From JBQTIY01 sp052387675 (lineage in GTDB: Bacteria; Planctomycetota; B15-G4): 64,000 nucleotides of DNA. The position numbers and the translations under genes are program-made. Where the stretch lies: NCBI GenBank assembly GCA_052387675.1, contig JBQTIY010000004.1:62001-126000 (forward strand), read 5' to 3'. Positions within the stretch are counted from its first letter, which is position 1, and every line of letters starts with the position of its first letter. Shown one piece after another: positions 43,571 through 52,536 of the stretch. Below the pieces are notes generated by a model, which was not told the origin of the DNA, made no database searches, and saw only the letters and a program-made list of their open reading frames with translations.

Positions 43571-46457
43571 CCAGGCGCACGCGGGAACGTAGGATGCGGA
43601 AAGTCTCGGCCTGCGGGCGAATCTCGATCGCGGCGGCGGTCATGGAGACCCCGCCTGCTGCCAGCTGACAGTTGCCGCTCAACTGCGCGAGGTCGGCGGC
43701 TAGGTCCCAGGAGAAGGTGTCGCCACTGGCGACGAAGCTGGAGCGAAAACTCACGCGTCCCGCGGCTGCCACAGAGAGCAGCGCGTCCTGTTCGTCGTGC
43801 AGAAAGCTCAGGCTCTCGGTTGCGCTGAGCTGCAGGGCGTCATGTCCGGCGTAAGCCGGGCGTTCGACGCGAGCCTGGCCCAGCAGCGTCGTGCTTCGTT
43901 CGGCCGCGTTGCGTTCGATGCGCTCGGCTGAGAAGGTCGTGGGCGGTACGCCCGGCGCGCTCGGAATTGTGATGCGGGCCGAACCCACGGCCTCGAGCGA
44001 GATGGGTAGGCCCTCGAGATCTCGCTCCATGACGAGGCTCTCTGTGGCCGACGCGCCGAGCGAGTCCTCGGCGCCTCCAGCGATCCACGAGGACACGCCG
44101 AACAAGCTGAGCTGGCGGCCCTGCACGAGCAACCGTTGGGTGGCGAGACTGCCGCCTTGGTCGCTGCGACCCCTCACTTCCCCCCGCAGTTCGCCGTGCA
44201 ACTCGCCCGGCGCGCCGGACTCGTCGAGAGGCATCCACCAGTCCAATCCTGCGGAGGCCCAGAGTTCCCAGCGCTCGTTCTCTCGCGCGCCGGGGAAGGC
44301 CAGCCAAGCGTCCCGCGCAACACTCAGGTGGCGAGCGGCGCTGTCCCAGCTCAAGCCGACGCCTTGCCCGTGCCAAGGGCCCTGCTGGCTACCGGCGTGT
44401 TCCCAACGCGCTTCCGTCGGACAGAAGACGGTGGGCTCCGTGTCAAACGAGCGCACGACGAGTTCCTCAGAGGTGATCGTCGTGGGCGTTGCCGCCCCCG
44501 CCAGTTCAAGCTGCGCCGCGCCGAGCAGGGTGAGTGTCCGCGACGGGCCATCGAGGCGCACGGTCTGGGCGCGCAACAGAGAGCCGTCGGAACTCGTGCC
44601 GGTCACGGGGCCGCGCAGCTCGCCTTGTCCATCCAGCGCTGGCTGTGCGGCGCCAGCTGGAAGCAACCAGCTCAAACCGCCCTCGGCCAAGAGCTGCAGG
44701 TCGCGCGCGCGCGCAGGGTCGCGCAGGCTGAGCCGAACCTTGCGGGCCAGGATCACGCGCCCGGTGGCTTCGTCCCAACTCAGATCGAGGCCAGTGACTT
44801 CGAAGCCCTCATGCTCCCAGCGCACCGGCCCTTGTGCCTGCAGGAGGAGGCCCTTGCGCTCGAGATGCTCAGCAGTCAGGCGGCTCTGCGCCGGACCGGC
44901 CGGGCCACGCACCCAGCGCGCTTCGCCCTCCGCCGAGGCGAAGGCCAGTCCTCCCGCGGGATCGGCTTCTGCGCGAACGAGGCGCGCCGCAAGCCGCTGC
45001 ACGCCTCCTGGGCTTGGCTGCACGAACTCCGCGCCGCCGTCCAGAACGAGCAGGCGAGCGTCGCCATCAAAGGTCAGCGTTTGCGCGGCCAAGGTCGAGC
45101 CGTCAGGAAGTCCGCCGGTGACACCGCCCCGCAGTTCGCCGTGCCCCGAGCGCGCTGCGCTGTTCGCGCCCTGCGGAAGCAGCCAGCTCAGTCCGGCTGG
45201 CGCGACCAACTGCAGTCCCGCCAGCGGATGCTCGCTGGCCGGCGCCACCTGGAACTCCACGGCGCTCAGGAGCTGGAACTGCCCGCTCTGTAGGTTCCAG
45301 GAAAGGCCCAAGCCACTTGCGAGCAGATCACCTCGGCCAAAGTCGACCCGGCTTGCAGTGCTGGCTAGGTCGCCGATCAGCAGCAGGCTGTCGCAACTCA
45401 GCCAAGCGGGACTCTCGCCGGGTGCGAGGCGTTCAAGGCGCACGGCGCCCAGCGCCTCAGCCGAGCGAAAGACGCCTTCCGCGTCGTTGAAGACTGTGAG
45501 TGTGTGCGCGGTGAGGCGCTGCACCACGTCGGAGCTCGGTCCGGCCTCGCGCTCGAGACTGGCTTGTCCCACGAGGCGGAGTTCGCCCCGGGCGTCATTG
45601 ACGAACAGCGTGTCGGCGCTCAGTCGGCTGCCGTCGGCCGCCTGGCCCCGCACGCCTCCGCGCAACTCTCCGGAAGAAGCAGCTGTCGCCGCGACATCCA
45701 CTGCCGTCACGGGCGCCGCCAAGGGCCCCGACGCTGGCGTTGTCCAGCGGAGTCCGCCGGGAGCAAGAAACTCGCTCTGCGGCTCGCCGAGCAGTTTGAG
45801 CTGCACATCGGCCTCGTACTCAAGCACGCCGGCCGCGCGATCCCAACGGAACTGCTGGCCCACCACGTGCATGCGTTCGGTCGCCCAACTCACCTGACCA
45901 GGAGCTGTGACGAGATCGCCGAGCACATCGAAGCGCTCGGCGGCCATGTGCGCTGTGGTGCCGTCCGAGAGCTGGAAGCTGCCGCGCACCGTGCCGATGA
46001 GCGAGAAGTCGCGCACGCGCAGGCGACCAAAGTCGATGGACACGCCGTCGCCCGACGTCTCATCGCCTTGGAAGCGCGCCTCCCGCGCCGTGATCGAGCC
46101 GCGCGGCAGGCCAGTTTCCTTGTCGAGCGCGGTGAGCGTCGGGCTCACGGCGAGAAAGGCGCCCGAGGCATCGGGCCGGCCCGAGAGAATGTGCACGCGA
46201 TAGGCGGGCGCTGTGCCCGCTTCATTGGCACCGGCGTCGGCCGACGACGTGATGTCGAAGGTCACTTCTCCGAAGACAACGGAGATGTCTTCGCTCTTGT
46301 CGCGCACGTTCAGCCGCCCGCCCGTGCCGTCCCTGGGCAGATCGCCGATGACCGCCACACGTCCCAAGTTAAGGGGATCGGCCAGCAATTGAACTGTGAC
46401 GAGCCCGGCTCCCACCATGCCGAGAAAGAGCAGGGCGCGCCGCGCCCCGTGGCTCAT
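43563..46457 (-). CDS. giant LptC/OstA-like protein with four repeated units
   Basis: A 964-residue protein with an N-terminal membrane anchor (ALLFLGMVGAGLVTVQLL) and a periplasmic beta-rich region. A unit beginning GELRG recurs near residues 264, 438, 611 and 752 (GELRGGV, GELRGGV, GELRGPV, GELRGEV), each usually preceded by a W-rich segment (SWLLP, DWWMP) and followed by an OstA-like strand set. E. coli LptC is only ~190 residues. Neighbours (kdsC, kdsD, lptD) support an LPS-bridge role in a stretched periplasmic chain (inference). Confidence 0.7.
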   Translation of the reverse strand: MSHGARRALLFLGMVGAGLVTVQLLADPLNLGRVAVIGDLPRDGTGGRLNVRDKSEDISVVFGEVTFDITSSADAGANEAGTAPAYRVHILSGRPDASGAFLAVSPTLTALDKETGLPRGSITAREARFQGDETSGDGVSIDFGRLRVRDFSLIGTVRGSFQLSDGTTAHMAAERFDVLGDLVTAPGQVSWATERMHVVGQQFRWDRAAGVLEYEADVQLKLLGEPQSEFLAPGGLRWTTPASGPLAAPVTAVDVAATAASSGELRGGVRGQAADGSRLSADTLFVNDARGELRLVGQASLEREAGPSSDVVQRLTAHTLTVFNDAEGVFRSAEALGAVRLERLAPGESPAWLSCDSLLLIGDLASTASRVDFGRGDLLASGLGLSWNLQSGQFQLLSAVEFQVAPASEHPLAGLQLVAPAGLSWLLPQGANSAARSGHGELRGGVTGGLPDGSTLAAQTLTFDGDARLLVLDGGAEFVQPSPGGVQRLAARLVRAEADPAGGLAFASAEGEARWVRGPAGPAQSRLTAEHLERKGLLLQAQGPVRWEHEGFEVTGLDLSWDEATGRVILARKVRLSLRDPARARDLQLLAEGGLSWLLPAGAAQPALDGQGELRGPVTGTSSDGSLLRAQTVRLDGPSRTLTLLGAAQLELAGAATPTTITSEELVVRSFDTEPTVFCPTEARWEHAGSQQGPWHGQGVGLSWDSAARHLSVARDAWLAFPGARENERWELWASAGLDWWMPLDESGAPGELHGELRGEVRGRSDQGGSLATQRLLVQGRQLSLFGVSSWIAGGAEDSLGASATESLVMERDLEGLPISLEAVGSARITIPSAPGVPPTTFSAERIERNAAERSTTLLGQARVERPAYAGHDALQLSATESLSFLHDEQDALLSVAAAGRVSFRSSFVASGDTFSWDLAADLAQLSGNCQLAAGGVSMTAAAIEIRPQAETFRILRSRVRLDD

Positions 46458-46975
46458 CGGATCCCCGCCAGGAGGGACTCCCAGCGTCCCGTTGTGCGCA
46501 GGATGTGTTCGATGAGGTCGCGCACAGCGCCGCGTCCGCCGCGCGACGGCACGACAAGATCGACCCGGTCGAGCACGTCTGCAGCCGCATCTGACGGTGC
46601 CGCGGCGAAGCCGGCGCGCTCGAGCAGACGCAGGTCGGGGACGTCATCGCCCATCATGACGACCTGCTGAGCCGTCACACCGAAGTGCGCCAGGGCCTCG
46701 TCGAAGGCGGCGGTCTTGTCCCGCGCCTGCTCCCAAATCCGCTCGATACGCAGTTCACGCGCACGGCGCTGCACGGCGGCGCCGCCGCGGCCGGTGATGA
46801 ATGTGGTGAGGAGCCCGGCATCTCGCCAGAGCGCCAGTCCCGCGCCGTCGCGAGTGTGGAAGGACTTCGCCTCTTCGTCACCGGGCAGACCGTACAGCAC
46901 CGTTCCGTCGGTGAGCACGCCATCCACGTCGAGCACGAGCAGGCGCAGACCGGCCAGTGGAGCGGCCGCTCTCAC
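46454..46975 (-). CDS. kdsC: KDO 8-phosphate phosphatase
   Basis: A 173-residue HAD phosphatase of the tetrameric, cap-less KdsC class. The nucleophile is the first Asp of VLDVDGVLTDG, followed by TGRGG and the GDDVPDL loop. It hydrolyses KDO 8-phosphate in the KDO branch of LPS synthesis. GTG start overlaps kdsD by 4 nt and its stop overlaps the lptC-like gene by 4 nt. Confidence 0.93.
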   Translation of the reverse strand: MRAAAPLAGLRLLVLDVDGVLTDGTVLYGLPGDEEAKSFHTRDGAGLALWRDAGLLTTFITGRGGAAVQRRARELRIERIWEQARDKTAAFDEALAHFGVTAQQVVMMGDDVPDLRLLERAGFAAAPSDAAADVLDRVDLVVPSRGGRGAVRDLIEHILRTTGRWESLLAGIR

Positions 46976-47967
46976 GGCAGTGACCGGATCGCGAGCAGAT
47001 CCTGCACGTCAAGCAGACCGACCGGCCGGCCCCGCTCGTCCACGACCGGCAACTGGTCAATCTGGCGCTCGCGCAGCAGGCGCTGAGCCTCGCTGACGAG
47101 CTGACTCGGTCGAACGGTGGTGGGGGCTTTGGTCATGACCTCGTCGACGGGGCGCGAAAGCATGGCGAAGTCGTTGCGCTGGCGCGCCTCAAGCAGATTC
47201 CGGCGCAGATCGCCATCGGTGTAGAAACCAGCGAACTGCCCGTCGGCGGCTTGGACGAGGACCGCGCCGGGCCGGCCTGGCGTGCTGGTCATGCGCTCGA
47301 TGGCTTGGGCGAGGCTGTGGCCGGCGGCGATGAGCGGCAGGGCCGGGCCCTTGCGCATGACCTCCTCGACTCGCAGCAGCGAACGGCCGAGATTGCCGGC
47401 TGGATGGAAGCGAGCAAACTCCTCAGGCGAAAACTGTCGTTCGCCCAGGACTGCCATGGCCAGCGCATCGCCCAGCGCGAGCATCACGGTGGTGCTGGTG
47501 GTCGGGGCCAGACCCAACGGGCAGGCCTCCGTCACCCGGCCATAGTCCAGGACGACGTCGGCATGGCGGCCGAGCGGCGAGCCCGCATCGCCGGTGAGCG
47601 CGATCATCGGGACGCCAATGTCCTTGAGCGGGCCGACGAGCCGGAGCAGTTCCTCTGTCGTGCCGCTGTTGGAAAGCGCCAGCACGACATCCCGCCGCGT
47701 CACGCGTCCCAAGTCGCCGTGGAGGGCTTCGGCGGGGTGCAGGAAATCAGAGGGCGTGCCGGTGCTGGCCAGAGTGGCGCCAACCTTGCGGGCGATGATG
47801 CCGGCCTTGCCGATGCCGGTGGTGACCACGCGCCCTTCGCAAGCGGAGAGCAGTCGCACGGCCCGCACGAAGTCGGCGTCCAGCGTCTCGACCAGCAGAG
47901 CGAGCGCCTGAGACTCCGCGGCGAGCAGGGCCCGCGCGCTCTCGAGAATGTCCTGATCCTTGGCCAA
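46972..47967 (-). CDS. kdsD: D-arabinose 5-phosphate isomerase
   Basis: A 331-residue protein with an N-terminal SIS domain (TTGIGKAGIIARK, SNSGTTEELLRL, GLAPTTSTTVMLALGDALA) and two C-terminal CBS domains (VEEVMRKG; VDEVMTKAPTTV). It converts ribulose 5-phosphate to arabinose 5-phosphate, the first KDO step. The TTG start lacks a clear Shine-Dalgarno sequence. First gene of the minus-strand LPS operon, with the promoter in the 124-bp divergent gap. Confidence 0.92.
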   Translation of the reverse strand: MAKDQDILESARALLAAESQALALLVETLDADFVRAVRLLSACEGRVVTTGIGKAGIIARKVGATLASTGTPSDFLHPAEALHGDLGRVTRRDVVLALSNSGTTEELLRLVGPLKDIGVPMIALTGDAGSPLGRHADVVLDYGRVTEACPLGLAPTTSTTVMLALGDALAMAVLGERQFSPEEFARFHPAGNLGRSLLRVEEVMRKGPALPLIAAGHSLAQAIERMTSTPGRPGAVLVQAADGQFAGFYTDGDLRRNLLEARQRNDFAMLSRPVDEVMTKAPTTVRPSQLVSEAQRLLRERQIDQLPVVDERGRPVGLLDVQDLLAIRSLP

Positions 47968-48091
47968 GGGGGCCGCTGCCTCTCGCCGCCGTGGAGGGGC
48001 ACCCGCAGACGCCCCGAATTGGGACCGCGCAGGCCCTCTGGGCCGCTAGAGTAGCGATTCTGCTGGCGCCCGCGCACCCTGGATCCCGCCG

Positions 48092-48847
48092 TTGCTGCCC
48101 GACCATCCCGCCCTGATCGTGGCCTTCTTCCTCGTGTTGTTGCTGGCGCTGAGTTGGCACGAAGCCGCCCACGCCTGGGTAGCGGACCGCTTGGGCGATC
48201 CAACCGCGCGCGAGCTGGGACGTGTCACGCTGAATCCGCTGAAGCACCTCGACCCCTTCCTCTCGGTGATCCTGCCGGGACTGTTGATCCTGATCGGCTC
48301 GCCCTTTCTGTTCGGCGGCGGCAAGCCGGTACCGATCAACGTGAACAACTTCGAGCGCAGGGCGCGCGACTTCATGCTCGTGGCGCTGGCAGGCCCCGGC
48401 AGCAACCTGCTCCTGGCAGCAGCCTTTGGTGTGGCCTGGGTCATCTCTGCTCACGCCGGAATCCTGCCGCCGATCGTCATCCAGCAGTCGCCGGACCTCA
48501 TGCTGAACCCCAGCATCTTTCCGCCCGAGGATGTCTTGGCCGGCACCAAGATCCTGGGGACGGAAATCTGGCGCTACACACTGCAGATCGGCGTCCTAGT
48601 GAACATCGTTCTGGCGGTGTTCAACCTCATGCCGATTCCTCCCCTGGACGGGAGCCGGCTGGTGGGCTGGCTCCTACCCGAGCCGCTCCAGCCGGCTTGG
48701 TACGGACTTGATCGCATCGGCCTCTTTCTGCTGATCGGTTTCCTCTATCTGGGCGGACTCGATCTTCTGGCCGTGCCGATGTCCTTCGCCCTGTACCACA
48801 TCACTCACACGATTGACGGCCTGTCCGGTTTGGGCGGTTTCGCTTGA
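48092..48847 (+). CDS. site-2-protease (M50) family membrane metalloprotease
   Basis: A 251-residue protein with 5-6 membrane spans. The zinc motif HExxH is His23-Glu24-...-His27 (WHEAAHAW) and the third ligand region is PPLDGSR. No PDZ domain, as in the short YwhC/YydH-like branch. It cleaves membrane-embedded or near-membrane substrates. TTG start. Its stop overlaps the weaker upstream start of scpA (TTGA), so the two may be coupled. Confidence 0.85.
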   Translation: MLPDHPALIVAFFLVLLLALSWHEAAHAWVADRLGDPTARELGRVTLNPLKHLDPFLSVILPGLLILIGSPFLFGGGKPVPINVNNFERRARDFMLVALAGPGSNLLLAAAFGVAWVISAHAGILPPIVIQQSPDLMLNPSIFPPEDVLAGTKILGTEIWRYTLQIGVLVNIVLAVFNLMPIPPLDGSRLVGWLLPEPLQPAWYGLDRIGLFLLIGFLYLGGLDLLAVPMSFALYHITHTIDGLSGLGGFA

Positions 48848-48867
48848 GGACCTCTGGAGAAAACGCG

Positions 48868-49647
48868 ATGGATCAGGGGCAACTCTTCGAACTAGAGAAC
48901 TTCCGCGGTCCTCTGGATCTGCTGCTGCACCTCGTGCGTGAGCAGGAATTAGAGATCACCGAGGTGAATCTCACGCGCCTGTGCGATCAGTACCTCAAGG
49001 CCGTCGAAGTCATGCAGGCTCTGGACATCAACGTGGCCGGCGAGTTTCTCGTGATGGCCTCCACTCTCGTGCTGATCAAGTCACGTGCGCTGCTGCCGCG
49101 CGAGGAAGTCGATCTCTCCGAGGAACTCGATCCCGGGGATGAACTCATCCTGCAGTTGCTCGAGTACCGCAAGTACAAGACTTTGTCGCTCGGGCTGAAC
49201 CGCCGCGCCGAAGAGCGCGTGTTGCGCTTCGCACGCGGCAGCACGGACTTGCCGCCGGAAGAGGCTGCCGAACTGGAAGAGGTCAGCCTCTGGGATCTGG
49301 TGGGCAGCTTTGCGCGCCTCGTGGAGGAGCTGGGTCTGCGCCGTTCTTTCGACACGCTCAAGCAGGAGAAGCCGCTCAAGGAGTATCTGCGCGCCGTGCT
49401 GGGAAATCTGCTGGCCAAGGAGTCCTGGGAGTTCCGCGAGCTCGTCCTCGAATCCGGCGGCTTGACCGGGGTTTTTGGCGTCTTCCTCTCGGTGCTAGAA
49501 CTCGTGAAGTCGCGGCAGATCGTGGCCGAGCAGGACTCCGAGAGCGGCACGATCCGCGTGAAGCTGAGGCAGGACCGCGACGAGTCTTTGCTGGCCGGCC
49601 TGTTCGGGGACCCCTTGGCCGTGCCGGTACCGGACAGTATCGTGTGA
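48868..49647 (+). CDS. scpA: segregation and condensation protein ScpA
   Basis: The SMC-complex kleisin. ATG 48868 is preceded by GGAG at 8 nt and starts next to the kleisin motif (FELENFRGPLDLLLHLVREQELEI); the TTG at 48844 is less likely. 259 residues. The middle is a charged, low-complexity linker and the C-terminal winged helix is (LTGVFGVFLSVLELVKSRQI). No scpB gene is adjacent. This adds another chromosome-organisation gene to the origin-proximal region. Confidence 0.92.
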   Translation: MDQGQLFELENFRGPLDLLLHLVREQELEITEVNLTRLCDQYLKAVEVMQALDINVAGEFLVMASTLVLIKSRALLPREEVDLSEELDPGDELILQLLEYRKYKTLSLGLNRRAEERVLRFARGSTDLPPEEAAELEEVSLWDLVGSFARLVEELGLRRSFDTLKQEKPLKEYLRAVLGNLLAKESWEFRELVLESGGLTGVFGVFLSVLELVKSRQIVAEQDSESGTIRVKLRQDRDESLLAGLFGDPLAVPVPDSIV

Positions 49648-49738
49648 CCCCTTGCGCCCGGGACGGCGCGGCCCGGCCGGGCGCCTTGCGCCCTTCGTGC
49701 TAAGTCTCAGAGCGCCCCCCGACAGCGAGGACGATGAC

Positions 49739-50080
49739 ATGGCTGGTTCTGTGCCTGCATTCACCGACGCGACCTTTGATAAGGACGTCCTGAAGTCGCC
49801 GCTCCCCGTGGTCGTCGATCTCTGGGCAGACTGGTGTGCACCATGCCGCGCGATCGCTCCCACCATCGAGGCGCTGTCCAAGGAACTCGCGGGCAAGGTC
49901 ACCATCGGCAAGATGGACATCACCGCGAACCCGGCCACGCCGTCGCGCTATGGCGTGACGGCCATCCCGACGCTGTTGCTCTTTCAGCAGGGCAAGGAGG
50001 TCGGGCGCCTGATCGGCGGTGGCAAGACGGCTGCCGACTTCAAGCGCGAGTTCGCCAAGGCCTTCGGCCTCGCGGTCTGA
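49739..50080 (+). CDS. thioredoxin
   Basis: A 113-residue thioredoxin with the active site Cys33-Ala-Pro-Cys36 (WCAPC rather than WCGPC) and the cis-Pro loop (TAIPTLLLF). ATG 49739 has GAGG 9 nt upstream; the longer frame from 49652 adds no conserved sequence. The WCAPC variant and small size are consistent with a redox role such as reduction of enzyme disulfides; specificity is unknown. Confidence 0.92.
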   Translation: MAGSVPAFTDATFDKDVLKSPLPVVVDLWADWCAPCRAIAPTIEALSKELAGKVTIGKMDITANPATPSRYGVTAIPTLLLFQQGKEVGRLIGGGKTAADFKREFAKAFGLAV

Positions 50081-50107
50081 GCCAGCGTTGCGGGCGGCCG
50101 CGCTGAC

Positions 50108-51037
50108 ATGCGCGTGACACTGCTCGCCTCGTCCGAGTTCGCTCTGCCTGCCTTGGACGGGCTCATCGGCGGCGGCCATGAGCTGGCTGTGGGCAGTCAG
50201 CCCTCTCGGCCGGCCGGCCGTGGTCTTCGAATGATCGCCACGCCCGTGGCTCAACGGGCGGCCGAGCTGGGACTGGCGCCCCGCGAAGTGCAGGACATCA
50301 ATGCGCTAGCCGATCTCGCCTGGCTCACGGCGACCCAGCCCGATCTCGTCGTGGTCGTGGCCTTCGGCCAGAAACTCGGTCCCGCTGTGCGCGCCGTGGC
50401 TCCTTGGGGCTGCGTCAATCTCCATCCCTCGCTGCTGCCGCGCTGGCGCGGTGCGGCGCCGGTGCCCGCCGCGGTGCTCGCTGGCGACGAGCACACGGGC
50501 GTCTGTGTCATCGATGTCGCCCAGCGCATGGACGCCGGCGACATCCTGGCGGTGCGCCGCACGCCCGTGGGACGCAAGACCGCTGGAGAGCTCCTCCAAG
50601 AACTCGCGAGGACAGGCGCAGAGTTGCTCCTCGAAGCCATCGACGGGCTGGCGCGGGGCGACATCGTGCGGCGTGTGCAGGACGAAGCCCAAGTGACGCG
50701 AGCGCCCAAGCTCAGCCCCGACAGCGGACGCATCCGCTGGGAGCACTCCGCTCCAGAGGTGGATCGACGCGTCCGCGCCGTGACTCCGCAGCCGGGGGCT
50801 TTCTCTCTGCTGCCGAACGGCATGCGCCTCTCGATCCTGGCCGGTGAGCCGGCGGAGTGTCCGCGCGGGCACTTGCCTGGCGAAGTGCTTTCTGGGCCGG
50901 CGCAGGAGTTGGTCGTGGCCTGCGGGAGCGGCGCCTATCGCCTACTCCGGCTGCAGCGTGAGGGCCGTCGGCCGTTGGACGCAGGCGAGTTCCTGCGCGG
51001 CCAGCCTCTGCCTCCCGGCACGCGGCTGGGGCCGTGA
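50108..51037 (+). CDS. fmt: methionyl-tRNA formyltransferase
   Basis: A 309-residue Fmt that formylates initiator Met-tRNA. The formyl-transfer loop is NLHPSLLPRWRGAAPV with the catalytic Asn/His, and a C-terminal domain binds tRNA. Length matches. Starts 27 nt after the thioredoxin stop and its stop overlaps rsmB by 4 nt. Confidence 0.94.
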   Translation: MRVTLLASSEFALPALDGLIGGGHELAVGSQPSRPAGRGLRMIATPVAQRAAELGLAPREVQDINALADLAWLTATQPDLVVVVAFGQKLGPAVRAVAPWGCVNLHPSLLPRWRGAAPVPAAVLAGDEHTGVCVIDVAQRMDAGDILAVRRTPVGRKTAGELLQELARTGAELLLEAIDGLARGDIVRRVQDEAQVTRAPKLSPDSGRIRWEHSAPEVDRRVRAVTPQPGAFSLLPNGMRLSILAGEPAECPRGHLPGEVLSGPAQELVVACGSGAYRLLRLQREGRRPLDAGEFLRGQPLPPGTRLGP

Positions 51038-52536
51038 GCCCACCAGCTAAGAAGCAACGCCACCGTGCGGGTGGCGGCTCAGGAGGCCTGCGGCCTGATC
51101 GCGACGCCGGAGTGGCCACTCGCCGGCGAGCGCTGGACGTGTTGCTCGAAGTGGAGCGCGGCGCCCTGGCCACCGAACGCCTGCGTGGTGACGACGAACG
51201 CTTTGTCCGCGAGTTGGTGCTCGGCGTGATTCGCAGACAACTCACGCTCGACATCATCGGCGAAGCCTTTGGCTCGCGGCCCACGGCCGAGCTGGATGCG
51301 GAGGTCCGTGCCGCCATCCGGCTGGGCCTCTACCAGCATTTGTTCCTGGATGGCGTGCCGCCGCACGCGCTCGTGGCGGCGACCGTCGGCGCCGTGACCG
51401 GCAGCCTCAGCGGCAAGCGCGGCGGCCGCGGCTACGTCAATGCGGTCCTGCGCACGGTCCTGCGTGAGAGTCACAAGGTTCCGGAAGCCGAGGACCGCGG
51501 CGGCGCCAGTCCCACCAAGCGTCTGCCGCGGCCCGGCCGGACGGTCACGTTCTTCTCACGCCCGGTCCTGCCGGACCCCGAACGCGATCGTCTGGGCTGG
51601 CTGGCCGCGCTGCATAGCCATCCGCGCTTCCTGGTCGAGCGCTGGGTTCAGCGCGTTGGCGAGGAGGTCGCCGTGGCAAGAATGGAAGGAGCCAATCAGC
51701 ACCCGCGACTCATGCTGCGGCCGCGCCGCGGTCGGATCGATGCAGCCGGACTCGCCGAGCACTTGGCTCGCGAGGGCGTGGCGGTTGAGCTTCTGCCTGG
51801 CGGCACAGCTCTGACTGTGCAAACAGAGCGGGGTCGCTCGGGGGGCGTGCAGCAAGTGCTGGAAACGCGTGCCTTTCGCGAAGGGCTCTGCGCGATCCAG
51901 GATGTCGCGCAGCAGTTTGCCGCGGAGACGGTCGCGCCGCGTTGCGGCGAGAACCTCTGGGATGCTTGCGCGGCACCGGGGGGCAAGACGGCGCAGCTCG
52001 CCGAACTTCTCGAAGTGGCAGGCGGGGGCGTCCTCGTAGCGACTGACCGCAGCGCTGTGCGCCTCGAACGAGTCCAGGAGACCATCGCTCGGCTGGGATT
52101 GCAGAGCGTGCAAGTGCACATTCACGATCTGTCCGGTGGGCAGGCGCCGGCCGGCCGGCCGGCACGCGGCTTCGATGCCATCTTGCTGGATGCGCCCTGC
52201 AGCAACACGGCCGTGCTCGGGCGGCGACCCGAGGCGCGCTGGCGACTCCGGCCGGAGACCTTTGGCCAACTCGCCGCGTTGCAGCGCCGGTTTCTGGGCG
52301 CGGTGGCGGCGCAGCTTGCACCAGAAGGGCGGCTGGTCTACTCGACCTGCTCGCACGAACCCGAGGAGGGTGAAGCGCACGGACTGCAGGCCACCAGCTC
52401 TCCGCTCGTTTTCACGGCGACCGCACACCGCTTGGCGGAGCGCGTTGCTGCTTGGCGGGCGAGCGGCGCGCTAGCACCGACCGGAACGCCGGCCCAAGAG
52501 TCCAGCTTGGCCAGCGACTGGGATGACGCGACATGA
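51034..52536 (+). CDS. rsmB: 16S rRNA m5C methyltransferase, RsmB-like
   Basis: A 500-residue enzyme with an N-terminal NusB-like RNA-binding domain and a C-terminal Rossmann methyltransferase. The two catalytic Cys motifs are DAPCSNTAVLGRRPE and YSTCSHEPEEGE, the SAM site is DACAAPGGKTAQLAELL. It methylates position C967 in E. coli 16S rRNA (family knowledge). GTG start, GTGA overlap with fmt. Fmt and RsmB are common neighbours. Confidence 0.93.
   Translation: MSPPAKKQRHRAGGGSGGLRPDRDAGVATRRRALDVLLEVERGALATERLRGDDERFVRELVLGVIRRQLTLDIIGEAFGSRPTAELDAEVRAAIRLGLYQHLFLDGVPPHALVAATVGAVTGSLSGKRGGRGYVNAVLRTVLRESHKVPEAEDRGGASPTKRLPRPGRTVTFFSRPVLPDPERDRLGWLAALHSHPRFLVERWVQRVGEEVAVARMEGANQHPRLMLRPRRGRIDAAGLAEHLAREGVAVELLPGGTALTVQTERGRSGGVQQVLETRAFREGLCAIQDVAQQFAAETVAPRCGENLWDACAAPGGKTAQLAELLEVAGGGVLVATDRSAVRLERVQETIARLGLQSVQVHIHDLSGGQAPAGRPARGFDAILLDAPCSNTAVLGRRPEARWRLRPETFGQLAALQRRFLGAVAAQLAPEGRLVYSTCSHEPEEGEAHGLQATSSPLVFTATAHRLAERVAAWRASGALAPTGTPAQESSLASDWDDAT

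Noticed and set aside
43891..45897. Long plus-strand open frame of 668 codons antisense to the lptC-like gene
   Set aside because: It is Ser/Arg-rich without motifs and mirrors the high GC of the real gene on the other strand.
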